Source: Halogeometricum rufum (GTDB taxonomy: Archaea > Halobacteriota > Halobacteria > Halobacteriales > Haloferacaceae). Taken from it: a stretch of DNA of 64,000 nt. Shown here in pieces: positions 42,910 to 52,196 of this stretch; position 1 is the stretch's first letter; each line of letters opens with the position of its first letter. The notes beneath the pieces were generated by a model. The model made no database searches. It was not told where the DNA came from and saw nothing but the letters and a program-made list of their open reading frames with translations. The stretch is from NCBI RefSeq assembly GCF_900112175.1, contig NZ_FOYT01000005.1, forward strand, positions 62,001-126,000. The letters run 5' to 3'. The translations under genes and the position numbers were made by a program.

Positions 42910-43533
42910 GTGTCGGACAGACTCTCGACTGGCATCACGGTTCTCGACCGAGAACTGGGCGGCGGCCTCCCGGCGGGGAGCATCGTCTACCTCGACGCGG
43001 ACCCCGCGAGCCAGTCGGAACTGTTCCTCTACGAACTCACCGCCGTCCGCGGGACGCTGTACCTCACGACGCTCCGGTCCGACCAGGCGGTGCGGGACGC
43101 CATCGACCGGACGCTGGGACGGGCGGGGTCGCCAACCGTGCGCAGCGTGGGCGGCGAAGCGCCCCTGGACGTGGCGAATCGACTCGTCCACGACCTGCCG
43201 GAACGGGCGAACCTCGTCGTCGACGTCGTCGACGTGCTGGAGGCGTCCGACGCCGTCCGGTATCGCGCGTTCCTGAACGACCTGCAGACGCACATGGTCA
43301 ACACGGGGGGACTCGCCATCCTCCACGGCATGAAGGGCGAGGACCCCTCCAACCGGAAGTACACCAAACACATGGCGGACGTGGTGTTCGACCTCCGGAC
43401 CGCCGTCGACGGCGCGGAGATAGAGAACCGCCTCGCCGTCCCGAAGTTCCGCGGCGGCCGCGCCCCCGAGGAGACTATCAAACTCCGCCTCGCGGACGAA
43501 GTCGCCGTCGACACCAGCAGGGACATCGCCTGA
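42910..43533 (+). CDS. RecA/KaiC-fold protein with degenerate P-loop
   Basis: 207 residues from a GTG at 42910. RadA/KaiC-type opening STGITVLDRELGGGLPAGSIVYLDADPASQSE: where relatives have GxGK(S/T), this reads ASQSE, with no P-loop lysine, so ATP hydrolysis is doubtful. The second half keeps the Walker B-like LVVDVVDVLEA and a conserved-looking HMVNTGGLAILHG and KYTKHMADVVFDLRT. Haloarchaeal proteins of this sort are presumed regulators. Probably co-transcribed with the MinD-like ATPase, which could supply the energy. Confidence 0.8.
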   Translation: MSDRLSTGITVLDRELGGGLPAGSIVYLDADPASQSELFLYELTAVRGTLYLTTLRSDQAVRDAIDRTLGRAGSPTVRSVGGEAPLDVANRLVHDLPERANLVVDVVDVLEASDAVRYRAFLNDLQTHMVNTGGLAILHGMKGEDPSNRKYTKHMADVVFDLRTAVDGAEIENRLAVPKFRGGRAPEETIKLRLADEVAVDTSRDIA

Positions 43534-43548
43534 CCCGCCGGCCGCCGC

Positions 43549-43818
43549 CTACACCGCGTAGTAGAGTATCGTTCCGAGCGTCACCGCGAGCGTCAGCGCC
43601 GACCAGTTCCGCACGGTGTCGAACGCCCCGAGGTCGAGGCGGCGCGTGAACACGGCGGCGAAGTACGGGACGAGAGGAAGCAGGCGGACGACGTACGGCG
43701 CGTCGCGGGCGAGGACGAACCGGAGGACGAGCGTCAACCCGACCGTACACGCCGCGGCGACGGCGGCCACCTTCAGGTCGTCGGGCACTGCGAGCGTCGC
43801 GGCCGAGTCGTCGGACAT
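43549..43818 (-). CDS. small membrane protein
   Basis: 89 residues from the ATG at 43818; the frame opens at 43848 but the upstream codons are not typical. Three hydrophobic segments (KVAAVAAACTVGLTLVLRFVLA, YVVRLLPLVPYFAAVF, WSALTLAVTLGTILYYAV). No signature motif. Convergent with the RecA-like gene (15 bp apart), and in the same direction as the FKBP gene, 58 bp downstream of it. Role unknown. Confidence 0.65.
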   Translation of the reverse strand: MSDDSAATLAVPDDLKVAAVAAACTVGLTLVLRFVLARDAPYVVRLLPLVPYFAAVFTRRLDLGAFDTVRNWSALTLAVTLGTILYYAV

Positions 43819-43876
43819 CGCTGTCGAGTCAGTCGTCGCGACCGGCAAAAGAATGCGTGGATTCGCCCGCGGGGAG

Positions 43877-44866
43877 TTACTCTTCGTCGCCTTCGAGTTC
43901 TTCGACGAGTTCGTCGGCGTCGACGTCGACGTCCTCGATGGCTTCCTCGATGTCCTCGGCGTCGGCGCCGCCCGCGCCGCCCATGCCGCCCATCATACCG
44001 CCCATGCCGCCCATCATGCCGCCCATGCCCTCGATGGTCTCCTGGACGATGACGCGGTCGAGGTCCAGACGGTCCATGAGGTCCTGCGCAATCTGCTGCT
44101 TCGAGAACATCCACTGCTGGTTCATCGTCATCTGCTGGGTGGCCTCGATGTACAGCGTCTCCTTCTCGACGGTGACCGTCTCCGTTTCGGGTTCGGAGTC
44201 GTCGTCCTCGTCGTCGGATTCGACGACCTGCTCTTCTTCGACCTCGTCCGTCTGGATCCAGACCTCGGGTACCTGCTGGAGGTACATCCCGAGCAGACCG
44301 CCGGCCTGCTCCTCGCGGTCCTCGACGAGTTCGAGAATCTCGTACTCGTACTCGAGGTCCTCGCCAGCGAGGGGATGGTTGAAGTTGACGCGGGCGCGGC
44401 CGCCGATGATGGTCTCGACGCGGCCCTGGTCGCCGTCGACCTGCACCTGCGCGCCGGGGTAGCGGTCGTCCTCGTCGATCTTGTTCGCGCTGACCGTGCG
44501 AACCTCGTCGTCGTCGAACTCGCCGAACGCCTCGGCGGCGGGGATGTCGACCGTGCCCGTGTCGCCGACTTCGGCGCCGATCAGTTCGTCGTCCACCGAC
44601 TCGAAGATGTGGCCCGCACCGACGATGATGGTTCGCGGTTCGAACTCGTACTCGTCGGTGTCTATCTCGGCCTCTTCGGCCACCGCTTCGTCGGTCGTGT
44701 CGACGACGGTGTCGTCTTCGACCGTCCGGACCGTGTAGGCGAGTCGGACGAAGTCGCCGTCCTGAATTCCGCCCTCGGTCTCCTCCTCGGCGACCTCTTC
44801 TTCGACGTCCTCCGTTGCATCGGCGTCTGCCTGCTCTTCGGCTTCCGCCTGCTGTTCGTCACTCAT
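43877..44866 (-). CDS. FKBP/SlyD-type peptidyl-prolyl isomerase, long form
   Basis: 329 residues from the ATG at 44866. An acidic disordered start (about 35 residues) is followed by the FKBP core (GDFVRLAYTVRTVEDD, IIVGAGHIFESVDDELIGAEVGD) with the IF-type insert (AFGEFDDDEVRTVSANKI), as in archaeal SlyD-like enzymes. It continues with NFNHPLAGEDLEYEYEIL. A long C-terminal extension is acidic and then rich in Gly/Met (GMGGMMGGMGG repeats). Catalyses proline isomerisation and acts as a chaperone. Gly/Met repeats also occur in DnaK and DnaJ of this window. Confidence 0.93.
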   Translation of the reverse strand: MSDEQQAEAEEQADADATEDVEEEVAEEETEGGIQDGDFVRLAYTVRTVEDDTVVDTTDEAVAEEAEIDTDEYEFEPRTIIVGAGHIFESVDDELIGAEVGDTGTVDIPAAEAFGEFDDDEVRTVSANKIDEDDRYPGAQVQVDGDQGRVETIIGGRARVNFNHPLAGEDLEYEYEILELVEDREEQAGGLLGMYLQQVPEVWIQTDEVEEEQVVESDDEDDDSEPETETVTVEKETLYIEATQQMTMNQQWMFSKQQIAQDLMDRLDLDRVIVQETIEGMGGMMGGMGGMMGGMGGAGGADAEDIEEAIEDVDVDADELVEELEGDEE

Positions 44867-45056
44867 ACGCGGTACATCTCTCGTGCGACCCTTAAGAATC
44901 ACGTTTCGCCGATTGCCGATCCGGCCGAGTTCTGGCGGGTCGAACGCCCGTTTCCGAGCCGCTACCGCCCGCCCACCGCGTTCGAGTCCCGGTGTGCGAC
45001 GAGCGAACGGTTTATGATGGATACCGAACAATCGTTCGTGATAGGTGAGTGTTGAC

Positions 45057-45494
45057 ATGGCGCAAGAATCGCTGGTGGTCAGCTTCGCACTCGGGGTCGC
45101 GCTGATAGCCGCCGTCGTCGCCCTCACGGGCCGGGGGTGGCGGCAGTACTCCGTCGCCGGCGGGTCGACGACGGGCGGGGGTCGGTCGGTGGTGAGTCGC
45201 GGCGCGGACAGTCCGATGGTGTGGACCGTCGCGTTCCTCGTCGCCGCCCTCGCGTTCGGCGGCGCGACCGTCCTGTTCGTCGGCGGCGCGGAGGTGTCGG
45301 GGATGGCCGGCCTCGGCGGCGGCTTCCTCCTCGCGGCGACGATACTCGTGTTCTCGTCCTACGTCTTCTACGGGACGTTCGTCTCCGCGCGGAACCGCGG
45401 ACTGAAGAACGCGCAGGCCGCCCTCCTCGGCGCGTGGGCCATCGGGTCGCTGTTCGTCCTCGCCGTCGCCCTCAAACTGTTCGGAGCGTTCTGA
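45057..45494 (+). CDS. membrane protein of unknown function (respiratory cluster)
   Basis: 145 residues from the ATG at 45057. Four hydrophobic helices (LVVSFALGVALIAAVVAL, MVWTVAFLVAALAFGGATVLFVGG, LGGGFLLAATILVFSSYVFYGTF, ALLGAWAIGSLFVLAVALKLF). A TTTATGA element near 45011-45017 is a plausible promoter. It is followed 15 bp later by a larger membrane protein gene. The pair faces the cytochrome oxidase operon. Not a recognised oxidase subunit. Confidence 0.75.
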   Translation: MAQESLVVSFALGVALIAAVVALTGRGWRQYSVAGGSTTGGGRSVVSRGADSPMVWTVAFLVAALAFGGATVLFVGGAEVSGMAGLGGGFLLAATILVFSSYVFYGTFVSARNRGLKNAQAALLGAWAIGSLFVLAVALKLFGAF

Positions 45495-45509
45495 CGCGCC
45501 GGCACGCCG

Positions 45510-46895
45510 ATGTCTCGCCCCCTCGTTCGCGCGCTCCGCCTCTGCGCCGTCGTCCTCGGAGCGGCGACGCTCTCCCGCCCGGTGGTGGCGCACGCCGGGT
45601 CCCTCGCCGGGTCGCTTCGCACGGTGCCGGCGCCGTTCTGGTTGGTCCTCCTCTCCGGCGGCGGCGTCGTCGGCGTCTCCTTTCTGTTCTCCAGTTTCGT
45701 CACCGACACCGAGACGCTCGACGCCGTCGCGGCGCGTCGCCTGCGACTCGGACTCACCGCCGTCGCCGACCGATTCCGCCCGGTCGTTCGCTGGGCGGGC
45801 GTCGCCGTCCTCGCGGGCGTCGTCTGGGCCGGTCTGACGGGGCCTCGAATCCCACTCGCGAACCTCGCCGTCCTCACCGTCTGGGTGGGGTGGTGGGCGG
45901 GGTTCACGATGTCCACCTACCTCGTGGTGAACCTCTGGCCCGTCGTGAACCCCTGGCGCACGCTGGCGCGCGGCGTCCGTCGCGTCGTCGGCACCGAACC
46001 GCGCTCTCTGCCCGAACGCGCGGGGGCGTGGCCGGCCGTCGTCGGACTCGTCGTCCTCGTCTGGGTGGAAGTCGTCAGCCCCGTCGCCTCTGACCCGCGC
46101 GCCCTCGCCGTCGCCGTCCTCGGGTACACCGCCGTCACCGTCACCGGCGCCGTCCGGTACGGACCGTCGTGGTTCGAGCGCGTCGACCCCGTCGCGCGCG
46201 TCTTCCGTCTGTACGGCCTCCTCGCGCCGATTCAGCGGACGGACGCGGGGCTGACCCTCCGCGTGCCGGGGTCGGCGCTCGTGCGCTATCCCGACTCGAT
46301 GGACGGCGACGACGTGGCGTTCGTCGTCGCCCTCCTGTGGGTGACGACGTACGACGGCGTCGTCGCCACCGTCGCGTGGCAGGCGACGCAGGCGCGCGTC
46401 GCCGCCGTCGGCGTCCCGGCGTGGCTCTACAGCCTCGTCTTCGCGTTCGTCGGCTTCGCCTGCTTCCTCGCCGTCTACCGCCTCGCGGCGCGTCTCGCCC
46501 GAGCGACGGCGGACACGTACGTCACCGCCCGGTTCGTCGCCGGGTGGTTCGCCCCCGCCCTCCTGCCCATCGCCGCCGGCTACCACCTCGCGCACTTCCT
46601 CGGCTACTTCCTCGGCCTCTCGCCGGCACTCGTCGCCGCCGCGTCCTCGCCGCTGTCGCCGCCGGCGGCCGTCCCCGTCCTCGCGCTCCCCGCGTGGTTC
46701 GGCGGCGTCCAACTCGCCCTCGTGGTCGGCGGGCACCTCGTCGCCGTCTGGGTGGCGCACGCGCGGTCGTTCGACGCGTTCCCCGGCCGACTCCAACCGC
46801 TCCGGAGCCAGTACCCGTTCGTCGCCGTCACCGTCGCCTACACCGTGACCAGCCTCTGGGTCGTCGCCCAACCCGTCGCGCAGTCGCTGACCTGA
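45510..46895 (+). CDS. large polytopic membrane protein near the oxidase genes
   Basis: 461 residues with about 10 hydrophobic segments and a signal-like start (LRLCAVVLGAATLSRPVVAHAGS). Notable elements are the repeated Trp-rich WVGWWAGFTMSTYLVVNLWPVVNPW, YGPSWFERVDPVARVF, and late His residues in GYHLAHFLGYFLGL. His and Trp clusters of this kind suggest heme or copper handling, but I see no known motif. Cotranscribed with the genes on both sides (15 and 9 bp gaps). It may be a cofactor-assembly factor for the oxidase; inference only. Confidence 0.75.
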   Translation: MSRPLVRALRLCAVVLGAATLSRPVVAHAGSLAGSLRTVPAPFWLVLLSGGGVVGVSFLFSSFVTDTETLDAVAARRLRLGLTAVADRFRPVVRWAGVAVLAGVVWAGLTGPRIPLANLAVLTVWVGWWAGFTMSTYLVVNLWPVVNPWRTLARGVRRVVGTEPRSLPERAGAWPAVVGLVVLVWVEVVSPVASDPRALAVAVLGYTAVTVTGAVRYGPSWFERVDPVARVFRLYGLLAPIQRTDAGLTLRVPGSALVRYPDSMDGDDVAFVVALLWVTTYDGVVATVAWQATQARVAAVGVPAWLYSLVFAFVGFACFLAVYRLAARLARATADTYVTARFVAGWFAPALLPIAAGYHLAHFLGYFLGLSPALVAAASSPLSPPAAVPVLALPAWFGGVQLALVVGGHLVAVWVAHARSFDAFPGRLQPLRSQYPFVAVTVAYTVTSLWVVAQPVAQSLT

Positions 46896-46904
46896 ACGAG
46901 AACC

Positions 46905-47195
46905 ATGAACCAGACACAGATACAGCCCGAAACCGCCCTCGAACCGGACGAGACGCCCGTCTCGACCTGTCCGTACTGCGAGCGACCGTTCCGAACCGAC
47001 CGGCTCCGCGTCCTCCACGTCGGCGAGGCGCACGCCGACGAGTGGACGCCCGCGGACCGGGCCGCCTACGAGGCGGCGCGCGAGGAGGAGGAGGACGACC
47101 TGTTCCTCTACCACCTGAAGGTGGTCGCGGCGCTCGGAAGCGTCTACGCCGCGTTCGTCATCCTCGGCATCGTCGGCTTCAGCATCGCCGGCTGA
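46905..47195 (+). CDS. C2H2-type zinc finger with one membrane helix
   Basis: 96 residues. After an acidic start comes TCPYCERPFRTDRLRVLHVGEAH, a C2H2-like finger (Cys pair, then His pair 12 residues on). Acidic residues and a C-terminal membrane helix (VVAALGSVYAAFVILGIVGFSIA) follow. A membrane-tethered zinc finger next to oxidase genes could sense copper or zinc or help assembly. It is last in the plus-strand run and converges on the minus-strand cox operon, 9 bp apart. Confidence 0.78.
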   Translation: MNQTQIQPETALEPDETPVSTCPYCERPFRTDRLRVLHVGEAHADEWTPADRAAYEAAREEEEDDLFLYHLKVVAALGSVYAAFVILGIVGFSIAG

Positions 47196-47203
47196 TGCCC
47201 GCC

Positions 47204-47404
47204 TCAGTGACCAGTCTCGCCGTCTTCGGGATCCGGCAGGCGCGCGACGTGCGCGGTGAGGATACCGACGCCGGCGAGGGCGACGACGCCGCCCACCGGA
47301 ACGGCCGTCTCCGTGAACCCGGCGTACTCGCCGTAGAGGAGGACCACGAGTCCGGCGCAGGTGAGGGCCATCGACGTGCCGACCGCGAGTGACTCTCCGT
47401 CCAT
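47204..47404 (-). CDS. small two-helix membrane protein, end of the cox operon
   Basis: 66 residues with two hydrophobic helices (VGTSMALTCAGLVVLLYGEY, VPVGGVVALAGVGILTAHVA) and an acidic C-terminus with a final His. It lies 36 bp after the preceding small gene on the minus strand, in the same direction as the oxidase operon. Resembles small haloarchaeal proteins found with cox genes. Possible accessory subunit. Function unknown. Confidence 0.7.
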   Translation of the reverse strand: MDGESLAVGTSMALTCAGLVVLLYGEYAGFTETAVPVGGVVALAGVGILTAHVARLPDPEDGETGH

Positions 47405-47440
47405 GTCTGTGTGGTGTGTTACCTCGTAACTACAAAAGCG

Positions 47441-47662
47441 CTACTCCGGCTCCCCGCCCGTGGCGGCGACGGCGACGAGGGCGAAGACGGCGACGGCGAC
47501 GGCGAGTCCGGGTCCGAAGACGAGAGGCGTCGAGAGCGGTCCGCCCACCACCTTCAGCATCATCACAGTGATACCGACGGCCATCGGCACCGAGAACAGG
47601 AGGGCGTAGCCGAGGGCCGTCCGGTCGAATCGGCTCCGTCGCGTCCGGGCGTTCGCGGTCAT
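47441..47662 (-). CDS. small membrane protein of the cox operon
   Basis: 73 residues from the ATG at 47662. A charged N-terminus (NARTRRSRFDRTALG) is followed by two helices (YALLFSVPMAVGITVMML, VFGPGLAVAVAVFALVAVAA). It lies 2 bp after the subunit IV-like gene stop region, so it is translated from the same mRNA. No known motif; possibly an oxidase accessory subunit. Confidence 0.72.
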   Translation of the reverse strand: MTANARTRRSRFDRTALGYALLFSVPMAVGITVMMLKVVGGPLSTPLVFGPGLAVAVAVFALVAVAATGGEPE

Positions 47663-47664
47663 GG

Positions 47665-47922
47665 TCACAGGATGGAGTACGACGCCGCGAACGTGAGCGC
47701 CAACGCCGCCGCGAGGCCGATACCGACGAGGTACGTGAGAGAGCGCGGTTCCCACCGCAGGTGCTGGAAGTAGGCGGCGACGAGCACCGCCTTCATCGCC
47801 GACAGCACCATGATGAGACCGAACGCCGTCCAGTACGCGAACCCGGCGAACTCGACCAGCACCTGAATCGTCGCCGAGACGAACAACACCACGTAGATTG
47901 CCGTGTACAGTTTCGTGTTCAT
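47665..47922 (-). CDS. cytochrome oxidase subunit IV-like protein
   Basis: 85 residues. Three hydrophobic helices; the middle one reads AFGLIMVLSAMKAVLVAAYFQHLRWE, the signature of the prokaryotic cytochrome C oxidase subunit IV/CyoD type (the AYFQHL motif with Lys before it). 11 bp from the subunit I-III gene. It helps assembly or stability of the copper-heme core in bacterial relatives. Confidence 0.85.
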   Translation of the reverse strand: MNTKLYTAIYVVLFVSATIQVLVEFAGFAYWTAFGLIMVLSAMKAVLVAAYFQHLRWEPRSLTYLVGIGLAAALALTFAASYSIL

Positions 47923-47933
47923 GTCTTGTCACC

Positions 47934-50657
47934 TCACAGGATGTAGAACAGCGGGAACAGGAACAGCCAGACGATGTCCACGAAGTGCCAGTAGAGCCCG
48001 AAGTACTCCACCGAACTGGCGTCGTCGAGGTACGCCCCCCGCCAGGCGCGCGCGACGAGGTAGAGCGTCACGATTAGCCCCACGACGACGTGCGCGGCGT
48101 GCAGGCCCGTCGTGAGGAAGAACGTCGACGCGCGGATGTTCGTCGAGAGGCCCAGTCCCTCGTGGAACAGGTGGTTCCACTCGATGCCCTTGTTGACGAG
48201 GAAGCCCACGCCGAGGACGAACGTCGTGACGAGGCTGGCGACCACCCCCCACCGACTCCGCTTCTCCGCGGCGACGAGGGCCAACACGACGGTGAAACTG
48301 CTCGTCAGGAGCAGGTAGGTGTTCACCAGTCCGGGCACGGGGTTCGAGGGAATCGGCTCCCACGCCGTCCACCCGAACGCGACGCGCGTGAAGACGTACG
48401 CGCCGACGAACCCGCCGAACAGCACCACGTCGCTGGCGAGGAATATCCACATCCCCACCTTGCCGTACTCCAGTCCCCCGAACGGCCACGCCTCGCCCTC
48501 GACGAGTTCGGGCCCGTGGAACGGTTCCAGCGCCATGAAGACGAGCGACCCGAGGGTGACGGTGCCGCCGAGGACGGTGGCCCCGAGGTAGACGCTCCCC
48601 ATCGCACCCTCCGGGAAGGCGGCGTCGCGGAGGCCCGAGAGCCCGAAGAACAGGAAGAAGACGCCGAGGCCGACGACGAACGGCCAGATGCTGGCGTGAC
48701 TCGCGTGTTCTTCGTCGTGGTGGGCGTCCGGCGGCGTCGCCGTCGCCGTCGCGACGCCGCCGTCGGACCGAACGTCCGACGAGGCTCGGGACTCGTCGGT
48801 GGTCGTCTCACCGCCGTCCGTCGCCGCTTCGGCCTCTCCGCCGTCCGTCGCCGCCCCGCCGTCCGCCGACGCCGACGACTCGCCGCGGAAGCGGAGCGAC
48901 CCGTCGCGATACGTCGGCAGTCCGGGGAAGTTCTCCAACGGCGGCGGCGAGGGGACGGCCCACTCCGCCGTCGTCGCGAACTCCCAGGGGCAGTCGCCGA
49001 CGGGTTCGCCGGAGAACGCGCTCTTCGTCAGGTTGTAGAACATGACGACGAACGAGAGGCCGAGGACGAACGCGCCGACGGTGGCGAGTTGGTGCCATAT
49101 CTGGAGGCCGGCGGAGTAGTCGAACACGCGGCGAGGCGTCTCCCAGGCGACGAACAGCGGGAAGTAGAGCAGGTTGAAGCCGACGAAGTAGATTCCGAAG
49201 TGGAGTTTCCCGAGGAACTCGTCGTACATCCGGCCCGTTATCTTCGGGAACCAGTAGTAGAGGCCGCCGACCAGCGCCGTCACCCCGCCGACCATCACGT
49301 AGTGGAAGTGCGCGACCACCCAGTAGGTGCCGCGGAACTCGTAGTCCAAGACGATGGCCCCGAGGAAGACGCCCGTGATTCCCCCGATGATGAACAGCAA
49401 CAGCGCGCCGAACACGAACAGGAACGGCGTGGTGAAGCGTATCTTCCCCTTCAGCATCGTGTAGATGAGCGCGAACACCATCAGGTCGAACGGCAGCGAG
49501 ATGCCGATGGTGGTTATCATGAACAGCGTCTTTATCTGGAGGTTGATGGTCGTCAGGAACATGTGGTGCATCCAGACGACGAAGCTCTGCAGGGCGACGA
49601 GCACCATCGCCGCGATGAACCACTTGCGCCCGACGATGCGCCGACCGGTGAACGTCTGGAACACCTCCGCCATCACGCCGAGGGCGGGGAAGAAGACGAT
49701 GTACACCTCGGGGTGGCCGAAGAACCAGAACAGGTGCGCCCACAGCATCGACCCGGCAGGCGACTCCAGCGCGAAGTAGGTGGTCCCGAGCAGTCGGTCC
49801 GACGAGAGGATGATGAGCGCCGCCAGTAGGGCGGCGAACGCGAACAGCATCATCCAGACGGTGAGCAGGATGGACCACGTGAACAGGGGCAACCGCCTGA
49901 GCGTCAACCCCTCCGCCCGCATCGTGTGCATCGAGGTGAGGAAGTTCACCGACGAGACGGTGACGCTGGCGACGAACAGGACGAGCGCCAACACCGCCGT
50001 GCTCGCCCCCACGTCCGGCGTGAACGTGGGGACGTTCAACGGCGCGTACATCGTCCACCCGCCGGCGAACGTGCCGCCCTGGAAGAAGGAGACGCCGAAC
50101 AGGATGCCCGAGAACAGGTAGAGCCAGTACGACAGCGCGTTCAGACGGGGGAACGCGAGGTCCTTCGCCCCTATCTGGAGGGGGACGACGTAGTTGGCGA
50201 AGCCGAACGCGAACGGCGAGAGGAACCAGAACACCATGATGAGCCCGTGCGCGGAGACGGCCTGATTGTACGCCAGCGGTTCGAGCACCGTCGTCGTCGG
50301 CGTCCGCGGCGCCCACAGTTGGACGCGGAGCAACCACGCGAGGACGCCGCCGAGGACGAGGAAGAACAGCGACGTGACGATGTAGAGGATGCCGACGTCC
50401 TTGTGGTTGGTCGTGACGAACCACCGGCGAATCGTCCCCATGCCGGGGAACCCCGACTCCTCCTCGGCCGGGTAGTCGTCCGTCGTCGCGGGGACGGTCA
50501 GTTCGCTCCCGACGGCCGTCCCCCCGTCCGACCGGTGGCCGCCGTCGCCGCGGCGGTCCGCGTCGGACGCCGGTTCGGTCGCGTCGTCGCCGTCGGGGTG
50601 GTACTTCGTGTCGGTCCGTCGGTCGTCGGTGTCGTCGGTCCGGTCGTCGTGACTCAT
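47934..50657 (-). CDS. fused cytochrome c oxidase subunits I and III
   Basis: 907 residues. Subunit I part (about 85-590): [15 protein letters not shown] (low-spin heme His), [14 protein letters not shown] (CuB His with the cross-linked Tyr), MHHMFLT (CuB His pair), [11 protein letters not shown] (heme a3 and a His). An acidic linker follows (about 600-680), then the subunit III helices ([19 protein letters not shown] to the end, [16 protein letters not shown]). Proton-pumping terminal oxidase in the membrane. Start overlaps the subunit II stop by 4 bp. Fused I-III proteins are known in haloarchaea and some bacteria. Confidence 0.96.
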   Translation of the reverse strand: MSHDDRTDDTDDRRTDTKYHPDGDDATEPASDADRRGDGGHRSDGGTAVGSELTVPATTDDYPAEEESGFPGMGTIRRWFVTTNHKDVGILYIVTSLFFLVLGGVLAWLLRVQLWAPRTPTTTVLEPLAYNQAVSAHGLIMVFWFLSPFAFGFANYVVPLQIGAKDLAFPRLNALSYWLYLFSGILFGVSFFQGGTFAGGWTMYAPLNVPTFTPDVGASTAVLALVLFVASVTVSSVNFLTSMHTMRAEGLTLRRLPLFTWSILLTVWMMLFAFAALLAALIILSSDRLLGTTYFALESPAGSMLWAHLFWFFGHPEVYIVFFPALGVMAEVFQTFTGRRIVGRKWFIAAMVLVALQSFVVWMHHMFLTTINLQIKTLFMITTIGISLPFDLMVFALIYTMLKGKIRFTTPFLFVFGALLLFIIGGITGVFLGAIVLDYEFRGTYWVVAHFHYVMVGGVTALVGGLYYWFPKITGRMYDEFLGKLHFGIYFVGFNLLYFPLFVAWETPRRVFDYSAGLQIWHQLATVGAFVLGLSFVVMFYNLTKSAFSGEPVGDCPWEFATTAEWAVPSPPPLENFPGLPTYRDGSLRFRGESSASADGGAATDGGEAEAATDGGETTTDESRASSDVRSDGGVATATATPPDAHHDEEHASHASIWPFVVGLGVFFLFFGLSGLRDAAFPEGAMGSVYLGATVLGGTVTLGSLVFMALEPFHGPELVEGEAWPFGGLEYGKVGMWIFLASDVVLFGGFVGAYVFTRVAFGWTAWEPIPSNPVPGLVNTYLLLTSSFTVVLALVAAEKRSRWGVVASLVTTFVLGVGFLVNKGIEWNHLFHEGLGLSTNIRASTFFLTTGLHAAHVVVGLIVTLYLVARAWRGAYLDDASSVEYFGLYWHFVDIVWLFLFPLFYIL

Positions 50658-51388
50658 GCTCCGGCCTCCGTGGTGGCGTTCTCAGCGCTGGCGTTCCGTT
50701 CGGTACTCGCGTACCACGATTCGTACTCCTCGGGTTCCATCACGACGACGTCCGCCGTCATGAACGAGTGGCCGGCCCCGCAGAGTTCGTAACACTGCGC
50801 GGTGTAGGTGCCCGTCTCGTTCGCGCGGAACCACGTCTCCGTCTCCTGACCGGGGATGGCGTCCGTCTTCACGCGCAACTCCGGGATACCGAAGTTGTGG
50901 AACACGTCGTCGGAGGTGACGACGAGTCGGACGGACCGGTTCTCCGGCACCCGCAGGACGCCGTCGGTGGTGTGGCCGTTCGGGTAGGTGAACCGCCAGC
51001 CGAACTGGTAGCCCTCGACTTCGACCTCCATCGTGTCGTCGGCCTGCGGCCCCTCCTCGACGAACAGGAGGGTGCCGTACGTCCACGAGACGAGCGAGAT
51101 GACGACGATGGTACTCAGGAGGAAGGAGGTGAACAGTTTCTTCCCCCCGCCGCCGCCCGTCGGGAGTTCGCCGAGGACGGGGCGGTCCACGTCCGCGTCG
51201 TATCCGTTTCCGGCGCGGTACTTGTACGCGTTGTACAGCATGTAGCCGATGACGACGACGGCGACGACCGCCCCGAGGAGCAGGAACACCTCGTAGATGC
51301 TCCTGAACACGTACGCGCGTGTCCCCCGGGGAACCAACCCCGACTGCAAGAGGACCGGGACGGCGTCACCCGCGGTACCGTGGTACAT
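50654..51388 (-). CDS. cytochrome c oxidase subunit II
   Basis: 244 residues. Two membrane helices ([38 protein letters not shown]), then a cupredoxin domain with the complete CuA site: His164 (VFHNFG), Cys199, Glu201, Cys203, His207 and Met210 ([12 protein letters not shown]). Electron entry from halocyanin or a similar carrier. First gene of the operon; the AT-rich tract 51405-51430 upstream (TAATAATAATT and ATAAATAC on the minus strand) is its likely promoter. ATGA overlap with subunit I-III. Confidence 0.95.
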   Translation of the reverse strand: MYHGTAGDAVPVLLQSGLVPRGTRAYVFRSIYEVFLLLGAVVAVVVIGYMLYNAYKYRAGNGYDADVDRPVLGELPTGGGGGKKLFTSFLLSTIVVISLVSWTYGTLLFVEEGPQADDTMEVEVEGYQFGWRFTYPNGHTTDGVLRVPENRSVRLVVTSDDVFHNFGIPELRVKTDAIPGQETETWFRANETGTYTAQCYELCGAGHSFMTADVVVMEPEEYESWYASTERNASAENATTEAGA

Positions 51389-51520
51389 GTGAACTCTTGT
51401 CGATAATTATTATTAATCGTATTTATCTATTGCGTGGCGACCGGCCCGGACGACGCCGGACCGGCCGCTATCGAAGGGCGGCCGAGAGCGAAGACGGAAC
51501 GAGGAGAACCGAGCGCGCGG

Positions 51521-52036
51521 TCAGACCTGATGCTGCGGGATGCCGGTCGTTCGGTGGAGGACCACGCCGAGCGTCAGTCCGTACACCCAGTGTGCGAGGA
51601 GCGAGAAGAGGAGGAAGACGACGACGGTGACGGCTGCCGCGTCGGGCCAGAAGGCCGGGACGAACCCCGTCCAGAAGAACGTCGCGAACGTCGCGCCGCG
51701 GAGGTACCGCGGTTCCGCCGGCGGGAGGAACGCGCCGAGGACGAGGAACGTCAACGGCAGGACGATGGTGCCCCCCAACCCGAACAGGAGGACGCCGAGC
51801 GCCAGCGTCGGTTCGAGGCCGAAGAAGCCCGCGAACCCGGCGAACTGGGTTATCGGTTCGGTCTGGAACAGCCCCAACAGCCCCGGGACGCCGACCAGTA
51901 CCGGCAGCATCAGTACCGTCCCGGCGAAGCCGCCGAGCATCGCGACGAGGACGACGTTCCTCGTTATCGGTATCTCGAACGACTCCAGCGTCTCCTCGAC
52001 GCCGACTGACTCTCGTTCCGTGAGTTCTCCACTCAT
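51521..52036 (-). CDS. four-helix membrane protein upstream of the oxidase operon
   Basis: 171 residues from the ATG at 52036. An acidic cytoplasmic N-terminus (MSGELTERESVGVEETLE) precedes about four or five helices (NVVLVAMLGGFAGTVLMLPVLVG, LALGVLLFGLGGTIVLPLTFLVLGAFLP, ...VVVFLLFSLLAHWVYGLTLGVVL). Resembles haloarchaeal DUF6789-type proteins (from memory). It lies 132 bp upstream of the subunit II start, likely its own transcript. Divergent from the CYTH gene, with a 160-bp gap that has a palindrome. Confidence 0.72.
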   Translation of the reverse strand: MSGELTERESVGVEETLESFEIPITRNVVLVAMLGGFAGTVLMLPVLVGVPGLLGLFQTEPITQFAGFAGFFGLEPTLALGVLLFGLGGTIVLPLTFLVLGAFLPPAEPRYLRGATFATFFWTGFVPAFWPDAAAVTVVVFLLFSLLAHWVYGLTLGVVLHRTTGIPQHQV

Positions 52037-52071
52037 GGTATCACTTGTCACGATAGAGTGTAGCAGATGAT

Positions 52072-52085
52072 AAATGATTACATTT
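52072..52085. promoter_or_regulatory. inverted repeat AAATG-atta-CATTT overlapping a TATA region
   Basis: A short palindrome in an AT-rich tract, 36 bp upstream of the minus-strand gene at 52036, where its TATA box should be. Candidate operator. Confidence 0.3.
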
Positions 52086-52196
52086 GTAAGATGATGAGAA
52101 TCGGGACCGGCTCGACGGGAGGCGCGGGGCGGGTCGAACGGCCGACGACGACGGCAGAGCGCACACCTTTTGGTCGGGCGCGGAAAGCCTGCGTAC

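Noticed and set aside
42910-43533. Calling the RecA-fold protein an active KaiC/RadA ATPase
   Set aside because: The P-loop lysine is missing (ASQSE).
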